NCBI GenBank assembly: GCA_963798435.1
Contig: CAWCTF010000004.1
Span: forward strand, 186,001 to 250,000
Source: JALHST01 sp963798435
GTDB taxonomy: Bacteria > Bacteroidota > Bacteroidia > Flavobacteriales > Flavobacteriaceae
Length of the DNA: 64,000 nt
Direction of reading: 5' to 3'
The notes beneath the pieces were generated by a model, which was not told the DNA's origin, searched no databases, and worked only from the letters and a program-made list of their open reading frames with translations. A program made the translations under genes and the position numbers. Positions 9,666 to 19,095 of this stretch are shown in pieces (the first letter of the stretch is position 1; every line of letters begins with the position of its first letter).

Positions 9666-11111
9666 CTAACCGACCGACCCTTCTAAACTTATTTCCAATA
9701 ATTTTTGAGCTTCCACGGCAAATTCCATGGGAAGTTTGTTCAAAACTTCCTTGCTAAAACCGTTTACGATCAAGGCAATGGCCTTTTCGGTCGGGATCCC
9801 CCTTTGATTGCAATAAAAAATCTGGTCTTCCCCTATTTTACTAGTTGTAGCCTCATGTTCAATTTGGGCCGATTTATTTTTTACCTCGATATACGGAAAG
9901 GTATGTGCCCCACATTCATTCCCCATTAACAGGGAATCGCATTGTGAAAAATTACGTGCATTTTCAGCCCTGCTATTTACTTGTACCAACCCTCGGTAAC
10001 TGTTCTGCGATTTGCCTGCAGATATTCCTTTAGAGATGATCGTACTTCGGGTATTTTTGCCCAAGTGAATCATTTTAGTCCCCGTATCGGCTTGTTGTAA
10101 ATTATTGGTAACAGCAATCGAATAAAACTCTCCGATCGAATTATCACCTTTGAGGATACACGAAGGATATTTCCAAGTTATGGCCGAACCAGTTTCAACC
10201 TGCGTCCATGAAATCTTGGCATTTTTTTCACACATACCACGTTTGGTGACAAAATTAAATACCCCGCCCTTTCCTTCCTTATCGCCGGGATACCAGTTTT
10301 GCACGGTCGAATATTTTATCTCGGCATTGTCTAGGGCTATCAACTCTACAACCGCGGCATGCAATTGATTTTCATCGCGTGATGGCGCCGTGCACCCTTC
10401 CAAATAACTCACATAACTGCCTTCATCGGCTATCACCAACGTTCTTTCGAACTGACCCGTACCAGCCTGATTAATCCTGAAATAGGTAGAGAGTTCCATG
10501 GGGCAACGAACCCCTTTTGGAATATAACAGAAACTCCCATCTGTAAATACCGCAGAATTTAGGGCCGCATAAAAGTTATCTTTTTGAGGGACAACCGAAC
10601 CCATGTATTTCTTTACAAGTTCAGGATGTTCCTTGATCGCCTCAGAAATAGAACAAAATATAATGCCTTTCTCCGACAAGGTTTTTTTGAACGTCGTCGC
10701 CACGGAAACTGAATCCATTACGATATCGACGGCCACCCCGGTCAACTTTTTTTGTTCGTCCACCGAAATTCCCAGCTTTTTAAAGGTATCCAACAATTCG
10801 GGATCCACCTCATCCAAGCTATTGTATTTAGGTTTGCTATTGGGTGCAGAATAATAGGAAATAGCCTGAAAATCTGGCTTTTTATACCTAATGTTGGCCC
10901 AGTTGGGCTCTATCATCTCCAACCAATATTTATAGGATTCTAAACGCCAGGCGGTCATCCAGTCTGGCTCTTCCTTCTTTTTTGAAATGGCGATTATAAC
11001 CTCTTCATTCAACCCAATGGGCATTGTGTCGGAAGCTATATCGGTATAGAAACCGTATTCATACTCCTTGGTCTCTAGTTCTTTTTTTAATTCTTCTTCG
11101 GTATATGCCAT
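9666..11111 (-). CDS. sufB: Fe-S cluster scaffold protein SufB
   Basis: A 481-aa protein of normal SufB length. The C-terminal core includes QNSYRGLVQVNSRAENARNF and the CDSLLMGNECGAHTFPYIEV stretch, which holds cysteine and glutamate residues used for nascent cluster formation in SufB, followed by IGEDQIFYCNQRGI. It is the main scaffold, receives sulfur via SufE and works with SufC and SufD. It starts 58 bp after the sufA-like gene. Confidence 0.97.
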   Translation of the reverse strand: MAYTEEELKKELETKEYEYGFYTDIASDTMPIGLNEEVIIAISKKKEEPDWMTAWRLESYKYWLEMIEPNWANIRYKKPDFQAISYYSAPNSKPKYNSLDEVDPELLDTFKKLGISVDEQKKLTGVAVDIVMDSVSVATTFKKTLSEKGIIFCSISEAIKEHPELVKKYMGSVVPQKDNFYAALNSAVFTDGSFCYIPKGVRCPMELSTYFRINQAGTGQFERTLVIADEGSYVSYLEGCTAPSRDENQLHAAVVELIALDNAEIKYSTVQNWYPGDKEGKGGVFNFVTKRGMCEKNAKISWTQVETGSAITWKYPSCILKGDNSIGEFYSIAVTNNLQQADTGTKMIHLGKNTRSTIISKGISAGKSQNSYRGLVQVNSRAENARNFSQCDSLLMGNECGAHTFPYIEVKNKSAQIEHEATTSKIGEDQIFYCNQRGIPTEKAIALIVNGFSKEVLNKLPMEFAVEAQKLLEISLEGSVG

Positions 11112-11169
11112 TTTTCTTTCGATTTCCCAATTTTAAATTGGGTAAATTAATCATTCATCAAATCCATAT

Positions 11170-11499
11170 TTATAAAGAGAAGCTCTCTCCACATCCACAG
11201 GTGCGCTGCGCATTTGGATTGTTAAAGACAAATCCTTTCCCGTTGAGCCCTCCCGAATATTCCAAAACCGTTCCTACGAGATATAAAAAACTCTTTTTAT
11301 CGACAAGAATGCGTATCGCGTTGTCCTCGAAAACCTTATCGGATTCATTTATCTTATCATCGAATTTCAATTCATAAGACAATCCGCTGCAGCCACCACT
11401 TTTAACGCCGACCCGCACATAGTCCTTTGCCGCATCATAGCCTTCTTCGGTCATTAGGTCAATGACCCTCTTTTTAGCCGTTTCTGAAACCTGTATCAT
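11170..11499 (-). CDS. sufA: A-type Fe-S carrier (SufA/IscA family)
   Basis: A 109-aa protein with the three A-type cysteines: one in KSGGCSGLSYELKF and two in the C-terminal TCGCGESFSL. These carry an Fe-S cluster between the SufBCD scaffold and target enzymes. It is the first gene of the suf operon, preceded at 11526-11533 by a -7-like box. I use sufA because of the suf context. The symbol iscA or erpA would be equally defensible on sequence. Confidence 0.92.
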   Translation of the reverse strand: MIQVSETAKKRVIDLMTEEGYDAAKDYVRVGVKSGGCSGLSYELKFDDKINESDKVFEDNAIRILVDKKSFLYLVGTVLEYSGGLNGKGFVFNNPNAQRTCGCGESFSL

Positions 11500-11525
11500 T
11501 ATTTGTTATGATTCTAAATAGTTTA

Positions 11526-11533
11526 CAAATATA
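11526..11533 (-). promoter_or_regulatory. -7 element of the suf operon promoter
   Basis: TATATTTG on the minus strand matches the flavobacterial TAnnTTTG consensus exactly. It lies 26 bp before the first codon of the A-type carrier gene. I see no clear TTG at the -33 position, so it may need an activator. Confidence 0.5.
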
Positions 11534-11584
11534 GGGCATTAGTAGTGTTTTACCGCATTTCCTAACATTATTATAACGAATAAA

Positions 11585-11605
11585 GGCATAGGGTTTTCCT
11601 ATGCC
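11585..11605 (-). terminator. Hairpin after the lipoprotein operon
   Basis: GGCATAGG (11585-11592), loop GTTTT, CCTATGCC (11598-11605) form a perfect 8-bp stem. On the minus strand it is followed by CTTTATT, a weak T tract. It lies 123 bp past the stop of the frameshifted lipoprotein and upstream of the suf promoter, so it probably separates the two units. Confidence 0.5.
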
Positions 11606-11728
11606 AATACCCCTTTATAAAAAAACGATGTGCCCTTTTTTTGGAAATTAAAGGTTTTCTTTAGTTCAAGGTATGCCTTCGCTAAAAGCCCGTACATTTA
11701 TGGATACCTTCTCGATTATCGGTATGCT

Positions 11729-13073
11729 TTATTTTATTTTGACGACCACTATATCAGACTTTCCTTTTGGTTGAAGGCCTAGAAAATCAGTGCTTGAGGT
11801 TTCCCCTACAAGAAGAATACTTTTATCGATATTTTCAACCGCATCGAATCCGAAATCAATACGCGAACCACCAAAATTTTTCTGCCAGACCAGATTCCCA
11901 AACGCATCGGTCTTAATTAGCCATACATCATTTTCGCCAGCATTGTTTGAAACATCCAGATCCGAACTTTTAGAATTACCCGTTATGACAAAGCCACCAT
12001 CCCTACTGGCGCTAACTCCCTTCGGCGGCATCAAACCCACTTCCTCCCAGAGTGTTTTCCCATAGGAGACCCCCCTGATCGTCGATTTTAATCAGCCAGA
12101 CATCAGAGGCGCCATTGTTTTTTGAAACATCCTTATCGGTGCTAAAGGTGCTGCCGGTAACTACATAGGCATTGTCGCTGGTCTTGGCAATATCTTGTGA
12201 GACTTCGATGCCAGAACCTCCGAAGGATCGCTCCCAAACCAAATTCCCCATTCTATCGATTTTCAATACCCAAAAATCATAACTCCCCTTACTATTGGAT
12301 ACATCATAGTCGTTGCTCTCCGAGAAGCCGGCCATGACAAACCCACCATCAGACGCCTGAACTACGGCATGGGCTCTATCATTGTTAGTACCTCCATAGT
12401 ATCTTCGCCATTCAATAGTTCCCTCGGCATCCAACTTCGTCCCCCAGAATTCCCCAACTCCATGCCTTGTCAGGGAATTTCCTTTTTCAGTATAGCCATC
12501 GGCCCTAGCGGAAGTGATGTCCAAAAATCCTACGAAAAAAAACCCGCCGTCATCGGTTTGAATTATATCATAGGAATGATCATGACCTGAAAAACCAAAA
12601 CTTTTTTGCCATTGTATAGTTCCCAAGGCATCTAACTTTAAGATCCAGTTATCGTGAAATCCATTATTCTGTGTACAATCACCGTCATCACTCATGGCAT
12701 AGCCGGTAAGGATATAACCCCCATCAAGGGTCTGGGCAATTGACTGCCCAAGGTCTTCCTTACTGCCGCCATAGGTTTTGTTCCATTGCATAACTCCATC
12801 GCCATCTAATTTCAAAAGCCAATAATCGTTGACGGCGAGTGCTTTGCCTTCAAGATCTCCATCGGTACTGTTTGTATAGCCCAAAATAGCAAAACCTCCA
12901 TCATCGGTAGCAATAACGGCCCGCGGCGTTTCCTCTCCACTGCCCCCAAAATTGGCGACCCAATCGATTTCACCCGAAAATTGTCGAGTGGCCTGGATAT
13001 TCTCAAACGTATCGTCTGTATCGGTCGAGCAGGAAACCAAGAAGAAAACACCCATCACAACAAACTGTTTCAT
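11729..13073 (-). CDS. Seven-repeat propeller lipoprotein, frameshifted
   Basis: Two overlapping frames together encode one protein. The first runs from ATG 13073 to a stop at 12012, and the second continues to 11729. Removing one A in the minus-strand sequence GGGAGTTAGC (about 12012-12022) joins them as FDAAEG-VSASRDGGF and gives about 447 aa. The N-terminus has a lipobox (FFLVSC). The body has seven units of about 57 aa with the pattern DGGF-hydrophobic-G, then D-W-L-KLD-G-W-GGS. Six lie mainly in the first frame and the rest after the shift, which suggests a seven-bladed beta-propeller. It abuts the upstream LVIVD-type gene (stop TAG directly before ATG), so the two are cotranscribed. The function is unknown. 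Confidence 0.8.
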
Positions 13074-14333
13074 CTATGATGATTTTTTTATTACGAACAA
13101 GCCTCGATTAATGTCGCTCATAATGATCTTTCCACTTTCAAAATACGGATATACACTCCAAACACCATTAAAATCAGCAATATCAGATGTTGGATAGGTA
13201 TCAAAATAGCCTTTTTCGAAAATCGTCTTTCCCACTATCCCGGAAATATCGAGCACTCTCATCCCTGCCGTATAGTTCGCCAAGTAAAATTCATCCCCCT
13301 TTACATATCCGTTATGATCGATGGCAGCAGTCATTCCCGAATAGGTAGTGTGCAGTATGGGATTGTCTAAATCCGAAAAATCAAAAATCAAGGTACGCGA
13401 ATTAAATCCCGAATTTATTTCATCGAGTTCATCCCCCAGGAGGAAGTATCGCTGGTCTTCGGTAAACCACCCTTGATGGGTGTAGGCGCGATAGGGATAT
13501 ATAAGGGAGGCAATATGAACCGGATTGTTTTTGTCGGTTACATCTACGATTACCACCGTCGACTCATTTGCCCCGATATAAATCTCAGCCCCGGCATAAT
13601 CTAGATCAGGCCCGAAGTACGTGACAACCTGAGCGTCATGCGAATAGCCATCAAGGCCATATCCCCCGACCAAAAGTGGCTGCAATGGGTTTTGAATATC
13701 TATAAAATGGGCACCCCCTTTATAAATATCATCACGCGCAGTACCCACCGGATAGGCAAACCCCGATGTTTCATTAATGACAATATTGTGTGAATTTCCA
13801 AAACCGGTATAATGTGCATCGACCACAAAATTTTTAGGGGCATCGGCGACATTCCTTAGTTTTGTCAGATTAAAGACCTGCATGCCATGGCCCGTGGCCT
13901 CCGACACAATAAAGGCATAGTCGCTGTATACCTTGATATCCCGCCATGCACTATTTGACGTTGCCGATGGCAGCTTTCCCAAATAAATCATATTCTCGGT
14001 ATCGGAGATATCGATAAAGGCCGTTCCATTATCCAATCCCATTAAGGCATATTCTTTTCCGGTCGTAGTATCGGTCCACCCCCAAATATCATTGCCCGAG
14101 GTTGCACTGAAATCGGCAAGCGAAATGCGCCCCAGAAAATCATACCCCTGGCAAGGATATTCCCCTGCCAACCCATTTTCACAAGGCAGAAATGACACTG
14201 TTTCCTCCGCCTCATTGCCAGTTTCATTGGCGTCGGGAGGCAATACCACCTCGGGCATCCCAATTTGGGATTCATTTTTGGAGCAGGCGAGAAACATAGC
14301 AATTAGCAGCCCATGGAAAAGTAATTTTTTCAT
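13074..14333 (-). CDS. Choice-of-anchor B / LVIVD-repeat lipoprotein
   Basis: The start at ATG 14333 (MKKLLFHGLLIAMFLACSKN) gives a lipoprotein signal with lipobox FLAC and 419 aa. The longer open frame to 14405 only adds residues before the signal. The protein contains LVIVD-type repeats, for example TAFIDISDTENMIYLGKL, HFIDIQNPLQPLLVGGY and VVIVDVTDKNNPVHIAS, that fold as a propeller. The pattern (GTA-D-YKGG-AHFIDIQNP, YTHQGWFTEDQRYFLLGDE) is that of the choice-of-anchor B family. It is surface or periplasmic by inference. It is the first gene of a two-gene unit, divergent from thiL. Confidence 0.87.
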   Translation of the reverse strand: MKKLLFHGLLIAMFLACSKNESQIGMPEVVLPPDANETGNEAEETVSFLPCENGLAGEYPCQGYDFLGRISLADFSATSGNDIWGWTDTTTGKEYALMGLDNGTAFIDISDTENMIYLGKLPSATSNSAWRDIKVYSDYAFIVSEATGHGMQVFNLTKLRNVADAPKNFVVDAHYTGFGNSHNIVINETSGFAYPVGTARDDIYKGGAHFIDIQNPLQPLLVGGYGLDGYSHDAQVVTYFGPDLDYAGAEIYIGANESTVVIVDVTDKNNPVHIASLIYPYRAYTHQGWFTEDQRYFLLGDELDEINSGFNSRTLIFDFSDLDNPILHTTYSGMTAAIDHNGYVKGDEFYLANYTAGMRVLDISGIVGKTIFEKGYFDTYPTSDIADFNGVWSVYPYFESGKIIMSDINRGLFVIKKSS

Positions 14334-14456
14334 CAAAATGAAGTATATACTAAGCTGGCTTAAAAATGCTACACTTCGCTGCGATTCAAAGTATCGGTGG
14401 TGCAAATTGAATTTTCTTTCGTTACCTAAAGATACGCTTATAAAATATATCCTCCT

Positions 14457-14464
14457 TATTTTTG
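14457..14464 (+). promoter_or_regulatory. -7 element of thiL, leaderless geometry
   Basis: TATTTTTG is an exact TAnnTTTG match ending 4 bp before the thiL ATG at 14469. If transcription starts at the usual distance, the mRNA would begin at or within a base or two of the start codon. No clear TTG at -33 is visible. Confidence 0.5.
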
Positions 14465-14468
14465 CAGG

Positions 14469-15512
14469 ATGCTAGCGAATAAAAACGACAAAAAGACCGA
14501 CCTGGAGGCACTTGGTGAATTTGGGCTTATCGAACATCTAACCAAAAATTTTACCCATAGTCAGACCACTACCGAAAAAGGAGTAGGTGACGATGGGGCT
14601 GTCCTGCATCTTAAAAACCGCACCGTAATCTCGACCGACTTTTTGATTGAGGGTGTTCATTTTGATCTGAGTTACATGCCCTTGAAACACTTGGGCTATA
14701 AATCAGTCATCGTAAATCTGTCTGATATTTACGCGATGAATGCCAAGGCTTCCCAAATATTGGTTTCTATCGCGGTATCAAATCGTTTCCCCTTGGAAGC
14801 ACTGGAAGAATTATACGAAGGTATCGCCTTGGCAACAAAAAAATATGGGGTTGATTTGATCGGAGGGGATACCTCAACTTCAAAAACGGGAATGATAATA
14901 AGCATAACCGCCTTGGGAGAAGCCCAGGGGGAAGATATTACTTACCGCGCAGGTGCAAGGCCGAATGATCTCTTGGTGGTGTCGGGAGATCTTGGTGCCG
15001 CCTATATGGGACTGCAGGTGTTGGAACGCGAAAAAGAGGTTTTTAAGGTCAATCCCAACAATCAGCCCGATTTGGAACCCTATGCCTATATCGTTGAGCG
15101 ACAGCTTAAACCGGAAGCGCGAAAAGACATTGTTGAACTTCTAAAAAAATTGGCCGTCAAGCCTACAGCCATGATCGATATCAGTGATGGTCTCTCCTCC
15201 GAAATTTTGCACATTTGTAAGGAAAGCAATGTAGGTTGCAATCTTTTTGAGGAAAAAATACCGCTTGATCCTACCGTAATAACTGCCTGCGAGGAATTCA
15301 AATTAGATAGCACGCTCGTGGCTTTAAGTGGCGGAGAAGACTATGAGCTTTTGTTCACGATCGATCAAAAGGATTTCCCAAAAATCAAAGGCAATCCTAA
15401 TTTGTGCGTCATTGGCCATATGACCGAGGTTGGGGAAGGGGCCCATTTGGTAACTCGCGGTAACTCGAAAATTCCGTTGACGGCCCAAGGATGGAATTCA
15501 TTTACTAAATAA
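14469..15512 (+). CDS. thiL: Thiamine-monophosphate kinase
   Basis: A 347-aa protein matching ThiL, which phosphorylates thiamine monophosphate to the cofactor thiamine diphosphate. Motifs include GVGDDGAVL (near 41), STDFLIEGVHFDL, the N-L-S-D-I-Y-A-M segment with metal-binding aspartate, LIGGDTSTS, and the C-terminal MIDISDGLSSE and LSGGEDYELLF. All are standard for ThiL of the PurM-like ATPase superfamily. It stands alone with no other thi genes here. The 190 bp after it contain nothing I recognise. Confidence 0.97.
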   Translation: MLANKNDKKTDLEALGEFGLIEHLTKNFTHSQTTTEKGVGDDGAVLHLKNRTVISTDFLIEGVHFDLSYMPLKHLGYKSVIVNLSDIYAMNAKASQILVSIAVSNRFPLEALEELYEGIALATKKYGVDLIGGDTSTSKTGMIISITALGEAQGEDITYRAGARPNDLLVVSGDLGAAYMGLQVLEREKEVFKVNPNNQPDLEPYAYIVERQLKPEARKDIVELLKKLAVKPTAMIDISDGLSSEILHICKESNVGCNLFEEKIPLDPTVITACEEFKLDSTLVALSGGEDYELLFTIDQKDFPKIKGNPNLCVIGHMTEVGEGAHLVTRGNSKIPLTAQGWNSFTK

Positions 15513-15702
15513 GAATGGCCAGTGTTATAACAAGGGTATTCGCAAAATATCCGCAAAAAAAATTCCCGAAAATATAGGGCAATCCTAACTCAGCTATTGT
15601 GGGGCATACGACAGATGAGAATGTAAGGTGCTTTCTAAATTTCCAGGAATAAGTGCAAATTCCGTAATGAGACACTATGGAGATTTTTTTGTCGCAGTAT
15701 AC

Positions 15703-15921
15703 CTACGCTGCGTGATCCGCTGCTCGATGTCTTTTCTGATATATGTTTTCCAAGGTCTTATTAATGTCCTCAAGCTCTGGTGTCAAGGTAGAAAGATTGC
15801 CACTAACATCAGTAGTTACTTGCCTTCCACAATGAATACATTTGTATTCCTTTATGTGTAAGGTAACTTTTTTCGATACCGCATAATGATGACCAAAAAT
15901 GTTGCAAAATACTTTTTTCAT
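15703..15921 (-). CDS. Small CxxC zinc-type protein
   Basis: A 72-aa protein with a Cys/His pattern typical of a single zinc site: CNIFGHHY at the N-terminus and CIHCGRQVTTD at residues 28-38. The C-terminal half is charged and probably helical (LTPELEDINKTLENIYQKR). The MKK-FC-IFGH opening resembles DUF1660-type small proteins. I believe related sequences occur in other Flavobacteriaceae, but I cannot verify that here. It is monocistronic between thiL and brnQ, on the opposite strand to both. No function can be assigned. Confidence 0.75.
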   Translation of the reverse strand: MKKVFCNIFGHHYAVSKKVTLHIKEYKCIHCGRQVTTDVSGNLSTLTPELEDINKTLENIYQKRHRAADHAA

Positions 15922-16004
15922 GATGTAGGTTTTTAGGTCGCACTTTCAGGATTTGGGGGGCCTTTGATGCAAAAAATGATTAACAATTTAGGGATTAATA
16001 AGTG

Positions 16005-16112
16005 GTTCATCGAACACCTTGGATTTAGAACGCCTCATTACTATTTTTTATTGGATGTTCCTAGCGATTCTAGGCATGTTTTCGATGAACGGTATTATTT
16101 TCGATGAACGGT
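16005..16112. repeat. TTCGATGAAC repeats upstream of brnQ
   Basis: A 15-bp sequence, TTTTCGATGAACGGT, occurs twice as a direct repeat (16079-16093 and 16098-16112, period 19). Its core in inverted form, GTTCATCGAA, occurs at 16005-16014. The three lie in the 325-bp gap between the small zinc-type gene and brnQ. They could be operator sites or a small duplication. The rest of the gap is A/T-rich, with a weak promoter-like TATCTTTC at 16218-16225 before brnQ. Confidence 0.5.
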
Positions 16113-16246
16113 TTCTTAAAATAGTACTAGTTTCTAGAACTTAAATATTTGATTTTTAATATTTTATAATTATTTAACTAATAACGGCCCTTTGAAGTGC
16201 AACACCGTAAAATTCTATATCTTTCAACGGTTTAATTAGAACTTCA

Positions 16247-17518
16247 ATGAACAAACCCAAGGAAACCTTAGTAACGGCCTTTGCGCTGTTCTCCCTTTTC
16301 TTTGGTGCAGGAAATTTAATACTTCCTCCCTTGCTCGGATTCAAATCGGGTAATTTGTGGTGGCTGGTTGCTATAGGCTTCTGTGTTTCCGCGGTACTTA
16401 TTCCCATTTTTGGTATTTTAGCACATGCCCGCCTGCAAGGCACCATGCTTGACTTTGCCCACAAAGTTTCGCCTACTTTTAGCATTATTTACTGTTATAT
16501 CGTATATGCGATTTCAATTTCCTTGCCTTCACCTCGTACCGCATCGGTAACCCATGAATTGGCAATACAACCATTTTTTGATACTCCCCCGTTATTGACC
16601 AGTATCCTTTATTTTAGTCTGGTATTCCTATTCGTTATAAATCGTTCACGTATTCTTGATATCCTAGGAAAGCTATTGACCCCCGGGATTATTCTTATAT
16701 TGTTCATCATTATCAGTGTGACCCTGATTTCATTTGACTTTGAATTTGGGCAGACTACTTTTCCCAATCCGTTTACGTATGGTATTTTAGAGGGTTACCA
16801 AACCTTTGACGCCATTGGTGCCATTGTCGTAGGCGGGGTCATCATTATTTCGATCGACATTCAATATCCGAAAGTCCCCTTTAAAGAAAAAAAGCAGTTG
16901 ATCCGACGTGCTGGGTGGTTGGCGGGATTGGCACTTTTCCTGATTTATGCCGGTCTCATCCTGACTGGGGCACTCATGGGTACACAATTTGAGGCCGAAA
17001 TTTCCCGAACCGCCCTTTTAAGTGGTATAAGCTTAAAAACCTTAGGCAGTGCAGGCCATCTTTTTTTGAGCGTTCTAGTGAGTCTGGCCTGTTTTACCAC
17101 GGCAGTAGGCATTGTTACAGGTACGGCCGATTTTGTGAAACACCGCTTTGCAGGGTCGCAAAAGGCTTTTTTAATTACTGCGATTATCGGCTGTTTCTTA
17201 GGGGTCGCCATGGGTCAGTTTAACGTGAACTATATCATTGCCGTAGCCCTTCCTGCCTTAATGTTCATTTATCCCATAACCATTGTGTTGATCCTCCTGA
17301 ATGTCATTCCGGAGCGGTTTGCTTCCCCCATGGTTTTTCGCGCGGTCATTATTGTTACCATCTTTTTCAGTATTCCTGATTTTTTAAGCAGTGTTGGATT
17401 GGAATCGGCAGTTGTCGACTTAAAACCTTATATTCCTTTTAGTAGTTATAGTCTGGGTTGGGTGTCTCCGTCGATTCTGGTTTTTGTGCTGGCTAATTTA
17501 ATTCAGCGTAAAGTTTAA
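16247..17518 (+). CDS. brnQ: Branched-chain amino acid carrier (LIVCS/BrnQ family)
   Basis: A 423-aa integral membrane protein with about 12 hydrophobic segments. It begins MNKPKETLVTAFALFSLFFGAGNLILPPLLG, the signature of the LIVCS family, which imports Leu, Ile and Val with a cation. The ALFSLFFGAGNLI motif and the TGALMG and ACFTTAVGI segments are typical. It is monocistronic with a possible promoter (TTG at 16192-16194, TATCTTTC at 16218-16225) and TTCGATGAAC repeats upstream. Confidence 0.95.
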   Translation: MNKPKETLVTAFALFSLFFGAGNLILPPLLGFKSGNLWWLVAIGFCVSAVLIPIFGILAHARLQGTMLDFAHKVSPTFSIIYCYIVYAISISLPSPRTASVTHELAIQPFFDTPPLLTSILYFSLVFLFVINRSRILDILGKLLTPGIILILFIIISVTLISFDFEFGQTTFPNPFTYGILEGYQTFDAIGAIVVGGVIIISIDIQYPKVPFKEKKQLIRRAGWLAGLALFLIYAGLILTGALMGTQFEAEISRTALLSGISLKTLGSAGHLFLSVLVSLACFTTAVGIVTGTADFVKHRFAGSQKAFLITAIIGCFLGVAMGQFNVNYIIAVALPALMFIYPITIVLILLNVIPERFASPMVFRAVIIVTIFFSIPDFLSSVGLESAVVDLKPYIPFSSYSLGWVSPSILVFVLANLIQRKV

Positions 17519-17663
17519 GAGTGTAGTTATCTTATCAATGAATATAGGTTTTAATTTTAATGCACGTATCGAGCAATAAAGGAATTCAACCCATTTAGGA
17601 TATAGCGACAACAGAAACCGATATCCCAAAAGCCTTACATTTATTACTCTAGTAGTTCGCCTA

Positions 17664-18962
17664 TCACCTATTTTTCTTCATTAATGCTTCGATCTCCTCC
17701 ACCTCGATCGGTATATTTTCCATAAGATTTATTGGGGCGCCTTCTTCTTGGATGACGACATCATCCTCTAAGCGAACGCCCATTTTCTCAGCAGGTATGT
17801 AAATTCCCGGTTCGACCGTAAAGACCATGTTGGCCTTCATCGGGGTCTTAAGTAGGCCATAATCGTGGGTGTCAAGGCCGATATGATGGCTAGTACCATG
17901 CATAAAATATTTTTTATAGGCGGGCCATTCGGAATCCTCATTCTGAATATCGGCCTTGTCGAGTAACCCCAGGCCTAGAAGTTCAGAAGACATGATCTTG
18001 CCCACCTCCTTATGATAGTCGGCCCAGATGGTGCCCGGGACCAACATTTTAGTGGCTTCGTTTTTAACGCGAAGCACCGCCCTATACACTTCTTTTTGTC
18101 GTTTACTGAACGTGCCGTCTACAGGAATCGTGCGGGTGAGGTCACTTGAATAGTTAGCATACTCGGCGGCAACATCCATCAATATGAGTTCCCCTTTTTT
18201 GCATTGCCGGTTATTTTCTATATAGTGCAGTACATTTGCACTGTTCCCTGAAGCAATAATGGGCGTATAGGCAAACCCTTTCGAACGATTGCGTACGAAC
18301 TCGTGCAACAGTTCGGCCTCGATCTCATATTCCCAAACTCCCGGCTTTACAAAATCAAGTATGCGCCGAAAGCCCTTCTCGGTGATATTGCATGCCATTT
18401 GCATCAAAGAGATTTCCTCTGGCTCCTTGATGCCCCGTATTTCTTGTAAAATGGGATTGCTTTTGGCCACCTGATGTGCTGGGAACTTTTGTTTCGTTCG
18501 TTCGATAAAGCGGTCCTCCCGAGTTTGGGTTACTACGGCCTGTCGATAATGTTCATTCGTATTAAAATAAACAATCTCGGCTTCGGTCATGAGATCGAAA
18601 AAAATCTTATCGAAATCCTTGAGCCAATATATGGTTTGAATCCCCGAAACCAGGGTCGCTTTTTCCTTGCTAAGCTTCTCGCCTTCCCATACGGCGATAT
18701 GATCATTGGTCTCACGTACAAAAAGTATTTCACGATGTTTTTTGTCGAGAGCGCCTGGGAACAAGACCAAAATCGTTTCTTCTTGGTCGGCACCACATAA
18801 GTATAGAAGGTCCCTGTGTTGTTGAAAGGGCATGGTACTATCGGCGCTTATCGGATAAATATCGTTCGAGTTGAAGACCGCAATACTTTTTGGCTTCATG
18901 TGGGACATGAATTTTTTACGGTTCTTTTTAAATAAGGCATTCGGAATCAATTCGTATTTCAT
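17664..18962 (-). CDS. Aminopeptidase P family protein
   Basis: A 432-aa cytoplasmic Xaa-Pro aminopeptidase of the M24B family that removes an N-terminal residue preceding proline. The N-terminal creatinase-like domain (about 1-170) contains FNSNDIYPISADSTMPFQQH. The catalytic pita-bread domain shows the metal ligands: Asp in LMDVAAEYANYSSDLTRT (two Asp), His in GTSHHIGLDTHD, Glu in FTVEPGIYI and Glu in VRLEDDVVI. The set is complete, so it is predicted active. It is divergent from the secreted peptidase cluster that follows and could finish off peptides produced there (inference). Confidence 0.95.
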   Translation of the reverse strand: MKYELIPNALFKKNRKKFMSHMKPKSIAVFNSNDIYPISADSTMPFQQHRDLLYLCGADQEETILVLFPGALDKKHREILFVRETNDHIAVWEGEKLSKEKATLVSGIQTIYWLKDFDKIFFDLMTEAEIVYFNTNEHYRQAVVTQTREDRFIERTKQKFPAHQVAKSNPILQEIRGIKEPEEISLMQMACNITEKGFRRILDFVKPGVWEYEIEAELLHEFVRNRSKGFAYTPIIASGNSANVLHYIENNRQCKKGELILMDVAAEYANYSSDLTRTIPVDGTFSKRQKEVYRAVLRVKNEATKMLVPGTIWADYHKEVGKIMSSELLGLGLLDKADIQNEDSEWPAYKKYFMHGTSHHIGLDTHDYGLLKTPMKANMVFTVEPGIYIPAEKMGVRLEDDVVIQEEGAPINLMENIPIEVEEIEALMKKNR

Positions 18963-19045
18963 GGCAGAACTATTATCGGGTTAAATTTATGAATTACTGA
19001 TTGCTTCGGCGTGCAAATGCAATAAGATTTTTGAGAATCCCCTTT

Positions 19046-19081
19046 TGTGAACATTATTTGTAAATTTAGCCCCTGTTCACA
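19046..19081 (+). promoter_or_regulatory. Inverted repeat bracketing a -7 element
   Basis: TGTGAACA (19046-19053) and TGTTCACA (19074-19081) form a perfect 8-bp inverted repeat with a 20-bp spacer. TAAATTTA (19061-19068), a TAnnTTTR -7 candidate, lies between the arms. The arrangement would let a repressor block the promoter of the propeller gene starting at 19096. It could also be chance or a weak RNA stem. Confidence 0.4.
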
Positions 19082-19095
19082 TCAAATTAAAAAGC

